From positions 17,926,032 to 17,990,031 of the forward strand of contig NC_080582.1 of the NCBI RefSeq assembly GCF_029962835.1: 64,000 nt of DNA, written 5' to 3'. This DNA comes from Magnolia sinica (Eukaryota; Streptophyta; Magnoliopsida; Magnoliales; Magnoliaceae). The notes beneath the pieces were generated by a model. It searched no databases and was not told where the DNA came from. It saw only the letters and a program-made list of their open reading frames with translations. A program made the translations under genes and the position numbers. Below, piece after piece: positions 58,011 through 64,000 of this stretch (within the stretch, counting starts at the first letter, position 1; each line of letters starts with the position of its first letter).

Positions 58011-59337
58011 TGTTGAGGGCCAAATATTGCATATTGGACCCCATTTATCACTTGATTTTATGAACATGATAATGCTTAATATTCTATTTTACTCATGTTT
58101 GTGTTGCAAGGTGAATTTAAGAGCTTAGATTGAAAAGGGTGCTAAAAGCATGGATTTAATGCTCAAGAATCACCAAGGCAAGGGATGGATCTTAGGAGAC
58201 TAAGATTGAAGAATTCACATGCCAAAGATCTAAGAAAACCAAGTGAGGAATGAAGAGAATCAAATATTTGAAGTGAAGAAAAGGAATCATGAAATTGTCC
58301 TGAAAACGAACATATTCTTGAAATTGTCCTGAAGAAGCATATTCTAAAACTCTGGGTCATTCTATGAAATTGCGCAGAGGGAAGTCTATTTTGGAAAACA
58401 GCGTAAATTTGATGCGATTTCTAGAGTTTTCCAACTAGGAGCGAAAGTTGGAGTTCCACTACTATAAATAGAACTCCCTAGGATGTTCCTAGGCATCATC
58501 TAAGGTTTGGGGAATGGAGCAAAAGCGTGGAGAAGCCACCGCCAACAGTTTTTCTTCCTCTTCCTTAGTTGTGTTTATGTTTTTCTTTAGAGATAATAGT
58601 CCAATCATGGATATAGTTGGCTAAATCTCTTGGCTAGGGCTAAGAGGTGAAGCTTGTAGTATGATGGGATGTTTCTATTGCTTTGATTCATGTTTATATT
58701 GAACTCTCTTTAATTCTAGTTTGATTATAAGGAATACTTTTAGTTTTTAATGGTTTGTTGTGACTCAAATTACAATAAATTTGCGATAGCTTTGAGTATG
58801 TTCTTTTCATTTATTGAGATTGTGAAATTAGGAAATCTTGTTGTTCACCATCGTCCCTTGGGCATGGTTGGATGATGGAATCCTTCCTAACTTTTACAAT
58901 TCTCTCAGATTGGTTGTGGGATTGATAATTCCTGTTGTTTGCCTTGTCTCATGGGCATGGTTTTTTGATGGAATCATTTCTGGTTCTCACACCGCTCTTC
59001 CATTGAGAATTAGGTCAAAGGAAGTTCAGATTTGATTTTACTGAGATATCCTCCAATTGGATATGATGGGACTCTGATTCCAGTTGTGTCCTTGAATCAA
59101 GCATAGATCTCTCTGATCTCTACAGGTATATCCTTGGAAACCCTAGTTTCCCACCTTTAAATTCACTAGTTTTAATTACTTTAATCACAATTACTCTCTC
59201 AAATATTTCAGATTTAGGTTTTCATCTTCTTCTAGGTACTTTTAGAATACTCACGAGATTAGTCCCTATGGATTCGACCTCAGTCTCACCGAGATTATTA
59301 TTAGTACATCGCAACCCTACACTTGGGGTTGTGAACA
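58011..59337 (+). repeat. LTR of the second Athila element
   Basis: Shares start, end and second half with the LTRs at 18658 and 28337 but lacks the roughly 1-kb GGGCCCAC-rich middle. TATAAATA box at 58463-58470. Confidence 0.85.
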
Positions 59338-60182
59338 AGTTTTTGGCGTCGTTAGCGGGGATTAACAGTTGCATTTTTCTGAAATTAACGAGTCTTGGAA
59401 TTAGTTTAAGATTAGGGTTTTTCTACTTTCTATTTTTAGGTTAGGGTTTTTTTCTGAATTATTTTAGAAATTAACTTAACTTTCTATTTCTATATTTAGA
59501 AACTCACTTTCCTTTTTCTAGGTTTAAAAATTTTCCTAATTTGTTTTTAAAAACAAGCTCATCTTTCTATTTTTAGAAACTTTATATTTCCCTTTTTAGA
59601 AATTAATTTACTTTCCTTTTTCTTTTGCAAGATCCTAACATAGCTAATTTAGTAACTTCTTTCTAATTCTCTCTCTTTCTATTTTTAGATTTCTATTTCC
59701 CTTTCTTTTTTTAAGTTTAGTCTAGATTTTGAAATTGAGGGCTGAGAGTGTTTCATGCCTAAGTGGGTCCGTGACAACACTCGACGTCTCTTGAGTGAAG
59801 GAGGATTGGTTGATGGGTTATCTATCAATCACAAAATTAGACACCACTTAAGATTCATAAGGTTAACCGAAGTTATGGCTGCAAATCAACTGGCCAATCA
59901 ACCTCCAAATCCACCCCAACCTAGGGTAAAGGAAATCTAGGATGAGAACGAGGTGCATCGAGCAACCCCACCTCGTACTTTACGAGACTATTTACAACTG
60001 GCGGGGGTGAGCATGCCCTCATGCATGATTTTTCCAAAAAATAAGGGACATGGAAATTAAGCCAGGGGTGATCCAACTTCTTCCAAAATTCCATGGACTT
60101 GAATCTAAGTCCATATTTGCACTTGAAAGAGTTTGATGAGATCATAGATACTTTATATTTTCCAAACATGTCTGAGGACATG
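58011..60182 (+). mobile_element. Second Athila-lineage element, truncated (fossil)
   Basis: A 1327-bp LTR (58011-59337, TGTTGAGGGC to GTGAACA) is followed by the primer site TTTTTGGCGTCGTTAGCGGGG, a T-rich leader, and the start of gag (about 59755-60182), parallel to 21648-22070 in the first copy. The element then meets a CACTA terminus at 60183 and does not resume inside the window. No second LTR was found. Broken, with a few interruptions in what remains; clearly older than the first copy. Confidence 0.85.
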
Positions 60183-60640
60183 CACTACATGAAAAATGAA
60201 AAAAAATGACGGATTTCGAGACGATTCTGGACCGTCTCTAAAATTGCTTGGTTTAAAGATGCCTTAGAGACGGCCGTAAACCATCTCTAAAATTTTAGAT
60301 GGCCCCTGACCGTCCTTAATATTGTCTTAAAAATTTGAACGTGCGTAAATCAAGACCGTCTTAAATGTGGTTATCTAAGACGGTCAAAGACCGTCCACAT
60401 TAGAGACAATCGACGACCGTCTTATATGCAGTCATTTGAGACGGTCATTGACCGTCTTTTACTTGTAATCTGAGACTGTCAAAGACCGTCTCTATTAGAG
60501 ACGATCCTTAGCTATCTTATAGCCCTGTAAAAGACCGTCTCTATTAAAGACTGTCAAAGGCCGTCTCTATTAGAGATTGTTAAAGGCCGTCTCTATTAGA
60601 GACTGTCCTAAACCATCTCTAATGCTCAGGTCAAAAATTA
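60183..60640 (+). mobile_element. CACTA-type transposon left end with subterminal repeats
   Basis: CACTACATGAAAAATG at 60183 is an En/Spm-type tip. More than a dozen short, partly palindromic repeats of the form GACGGTCAAAGACCGTCT and CTATTAGAGACGGTC follow, the expected transposase-binding subterminal array. The flank ATG (60180-60182) would be the 3-bp target duplication. The element lies in the gag region of the second Athila copy. The opposite end was not found; an A-rich stretch follows to about 60930. Confidence 0.75.
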
Positions 60641-60950
60641 AGAAGCTTAAAAAAATTATGAATTTCGAAAAAAAATAGTTGAGAAGCTTAGAAAAATAAT
60701 TAATAATGTTTAAGGAAAATTTAAATTTTGAAAAAAGAATTGTTGATAATTTCGAAAAAAAAAAAGATTTTGATAAAAAAATGATATTTTGAAAAAGAAA
60801 ATTTAAAAAATTAAACAAAATTGTGAAAAAAATTAACAAATTGTAAAAAAAAATATATTTTAAAAAAAAAGAAAACTAGATTTTGTATTTTGACAAGAAA
60901 AATTGAAAAGTTAGATAACAATAGTGAGATTTTGATGATGTGGTTTATAT
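60640..60950. other. A-rich non-coding stretch
   Basis: Runs of A and GAAAAA words without a gene; probably internal CACTA-element sequence or decayed DNA. Confidence 0.45.
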
Positions 60951-60954
60951 CCTT

Positions 60955-62470
60955 GCCGCTCATACGTTTCTCCAACCCATTTTTGGGCCAGGTATAAAAA
61001 ATTGTGTAGATTTAAATCTTAAGTGGACCACACCACTGGAAAGAATGATAATATAGTACCTCGCCATTAAAAATTATAAAGAGCCCATCGTAAGGTTTTA
61101 GTAATGTTTATTTGCAATTTAACTTATTGATTATGTAAAGAAGATCTAGATGAAGGTAAACTACAAAGATCAAATTGATCCAAAACTTTCGTGGCCTTCA
61201 AAAGGTTTTTAATGGTTATTCATCATATTTTTTTGATTAGTATGGCCCACCTAAGATTATTTAGTTCTTATGATTTGAAATCACATCCTAAAATATGATG
61301 GAAAAATATATGGATGGTGTCGATATACATAAAATATATCAAGGTGGGCCCTACACGGTTAGAGTAACACCCATGAAGGAGTTACCTAAAATAGTGAAAT
61401 GGTACTACAAGGTCACCTCATGGGAACTAATTCCCATGAGGTTAATCTGTGTAGGCCCCACCATGATGTGTGTAGAACATCAACACCATGCATTTGATGT
61501 GTCCCCTTTAAGTCTAAAAATCAGTCATATACGAAACTTAGGTGGGCCATAGCATCTAAAACTATGTGAAGACATCCCTAAAACATATAAAAGCATTTGG
61601 TAGGGCCACATGAGTTTTGAATGTGTACGAAACTTGGTCTGACCCCTCATCCAAGTGGGACACACATAATGAATGGGTTGGATCTATGAACCACATCTAG
61701 GTGGGCCCAATAAATGATTATGAGTGTTTTAATGGGAGGGTAACCCTCTCAACTATAGTATGTGGTGTGGCCCACCCAAGTCATGGATTGACTTTATTTT
61801 TAAGCTCGTGGCCCACTATGGAATGGTGCATCTGATTGATGGGGCAGACCCAAAGTTCAAGTGGACCCAAAAAAGAGTGAGATAGTGACACCCACTATTG
61901 AAACCTTCTTAGGGCCCGCCGCGATGTTTATTTGAGATCCAACCTGTTTATAAGTTAATACAGACATGGATGCAGTTGAAAATTGGTCTGACCCCTCATC
62001 CATGTGGGACACACATAATGAGTGAATTGGATATGTGAATCATATTTAGGCAGGCCCAATATATGATTATGAATGTTTTAAGGAAACCCCTCCATTATAT
62101 TATGTGGTGCGGTCAAAACCTTTCTAGGTGGGGTCCACCATGATGTTTGTGAGAAATCCACCCCGTCCATATATTTTGTGAGATAATTTCAGCACTTGAA
62201 ACCAAAAGTGAGAAAGATACAAGATTCGGAAAAGATGGGTAGGGATATTACTATCGTTAAAACCTTCTTGGGGTCAAAAGTGATGTTTAAATGCCATCTA
62301 TACCATTAATAATGTCATTCTTACTGGGATGAATCGAAAAAACAAATATTAGCTTGATTCAAAAATTATGTGGCCCCACGAATATTTAAATTGTGTACAT
62401 TTAATCGTCACGTTTTTGGCCCACTCAAGTATTGGATATGGTTCATTTTTTATCTTAGGTACTAAAATGA
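60955..62470. repeat. Cluster of GGGCCCAC-family repeats
   Basis: At least three units in succession: about 60955-61330, with GGACCACACCACTGGAAAG and TAATGTTTATTTGCAA blocks; about 61330-61850, the uninterrupted relative of the repeat split by the copia element; and about 61850-62460, with GGGCCCGCCGCGATGTTTAT and GTGGGGTCCACCATGATGTT. All are non-coding. Inverted ends were not traced. Confidence 0.65.
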
Positions 62471-62585
62471 GCTTACAAAACAGATGGAAGGGTGGATTGC
62501 TGACAAACAAAAAGGTGTGCCCCACCTACGTTCCCATCGCATGAACTTCCTGCTAAAGGCTATCGCTGGAAATTCGCATCTGCTC

Positions 62586-64000
62586 TGTAAGACCCATATC
62601 ATAGACCGTACTGTTCCGTCGAATCCCACGATCCTTCCCGTCAAATTCCGGCAACCTGCGACCGATAATCGATGTTTGCGCCCGACTCTAAGTCGTATCC
62701 TGTAGAATTAAGTCGGCTTAATCCAAGACTTGTACCATTGCGACCGCACCGTCATTGCTGTTCCGACGCCGCGTCTTGCGCACCGATCCGATACCCTGGC
62801 CGAGAGATATGAGCCGACGTTTATTTCAAAGAAAACATCGCACGTTTGCAATTCCAAGAGAATGTCTACAACATGTCCTATCAATCAATCACTCAAATCA
62901 ATCAATCAATCAATCAATGCTTTCTTTTTCCTCAAGTCAAGCAACCCCAAAGTCGACTCTTTCTCACCCTCTCTCTTACACACCCATGCTAGTCAAGTAC
63001 ACCATCACCTCACATCCATCACTCCATCACCCACCACTCTCTCTCCTTACATCCCATTCTCTCTCTTTCTCTACACCATTTTCCAAGCAACAAATGAGAG
63101 AAAGAGTGTGGACGTCCATGGTTTTTCAAGTGAGAGAAAAATGAGTTTGTGTGGCCCACCTTTCCCATCCCAAAAACCTTCATCCTAGCCATTCAACTCT
63201 CATCACCCTCCATCAAAGTGAAGCACAAGGAGACCAGCGTTCCAACGGACCGAGAAGATCGAACAGTGGGTGCTTATTAGGATAGATTTTTCATGTTTTG
63301 ATGATGGGCCAAGTGAGGCCTACCGATTGATGATATGGATCTCACTTTGGACCCTTGATGTGGCCAATGGACCACCTTGATCCTCACGATCATTCCATGA
63401 TGGGGCCATTTTCCATGGACCCTATCATGATGTTTATTTTCCTTGCATAAAAAGAGTTCATCTAAATCGTCCATTTTGGGTGGAGAAGGAATCTCCACCA
63501 TTGATCATTGATTTGGTGGGCCCACATGTATTGGGACTCACTTGATGTATGATTGAATGCAAGGGAGGGCTCATAGTGGCGGAGCCCTCCATCAAACGTG
63601 TCCCCCTTCTCTCTCTCTCTCCGTTTTTTTTACATATTGTTATTGTGTTTGATGGAGTGGCTGTGTGGCTCGCTTGGATGGACCCCACCTCGATGTATGT
63701 ATTACCCACATCATCCAACCATTGGTGGCCCACCTAGGCAGCATGCCTATAGGTGGAGCCCACCTGAAATATGTGTTATATCCAGACCGTCCAACGTCTA
63801 GGGACGCTGGACGTTGCTACAAGGTGAAGGGTGAAGTATGCACTGACCGTCTAGTGTACTGACGGTAAAAACAAAAAGAAAATGTTTATATATTTTTCAA
63901 GGTTTTGGGGTGGACCCTCATGCAGGCCCCACCTTGTTGTATAAATTCAATCTACACCATCCATCCTTTTTCCCATACCATTTTAGGCGTTGAGCCGAAA
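62586..64000 (+). mobile_element. Second copy of the 871-4868 LTR family, inverted, cut by the window edge (fossil)
   Basis: It begins TGTAAGACCC, the reverse complement of the right end of the 871-4868 unit, and continues with matching blocks in reverse order: a GC-rich stretch with CCGACG words, a region of CTCTCT and CATCACC words (compare about 4220-4560), and then GGACGCTGGACG and GGGTGGACC-type blocks (compare about 3640-3800). The other end lies beyond 64000. No coding sequence is seen. Confidence 0.7.

Overview
This window is nuclear DNA of a flowering plant, dense in transposable elements. Every recognisable gene or gene piece is plant-type: a UGT71-like glycosyltransferase, an IRK/PXC2-like LRR receptor kinase, a HMA5-like copper ATPase, MOR1 and enolase. 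The LTR elements belong to plant lineages (Athila, Tat-like and chromovirus-like Ty3; Ty1/copia with an initiator-Met primer site). A GGGCCCAC-rich modular repeat recurs throughout. From memory this pattern is conspicuous in magnoliid trees, but that placement is only an inference.

Layout. 1-9.4 kb is LTR material: a 4.0-kb solo LTR with a matching TTAAC duplication (871-4868), then LTR-like sequence ending at a minus-strand polypurine tract near 9.4 kb and carrying a higher-order tandem repeat. 9.4-13.5 kb holds decayed Ty3 sequence with minus-strand reading frames of unknown function and a Tat-like LTR (12633-13439). The only intact host gene is the intronless UGT71-like gene (13902-15356, minus). 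A SINE sits at its stop codon, and an inverted-repeat element lies about 140 bp upstream of its ATG. 15.5-18.6 kb holds GGGCCCAC-family elements and a 181-bp tandem repeat. A young Athila element with 2.27-kb LTRs and a GTAGA duplication fills 18658-30603. A Ty1/copia element (31492-36359, CCCAC duplication) splits an older GGGCCCAC-family repeat.

From 36.9 to 44.8 kb lies a run of host-gene fragments, all on the plus strand: the 5' half of an IRK/PXC2-like receptor kinase, three enolase exons, two HMA5-like exons, an unassigned exon and two MOR1 exons. Introns are kept, so these are DNA-level copies, as in Helitron or Pack-type capture. I regard this cluster as the most interesting part of the window. 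No terminus of a capturing element was proven.

44.9-64 kb is again mobile DNA: CACTA termini, a minus-strand Ty3 remnant with its LTR pair, a second SINE, a LINE RNase H remnant between 100-bp direct repeats, a diverged Tat-like LTR, a 995-bp-period duplication, a 30-bp minisatellite, a gypsy-type ORF fragment interrupted by a second Athila copy that is itself interrupted by a CACTA end, and finally an inverted second copy of the first LTR family running off the right edge. No tRNA, rRNA, CRISPR or organelle genes were seen.
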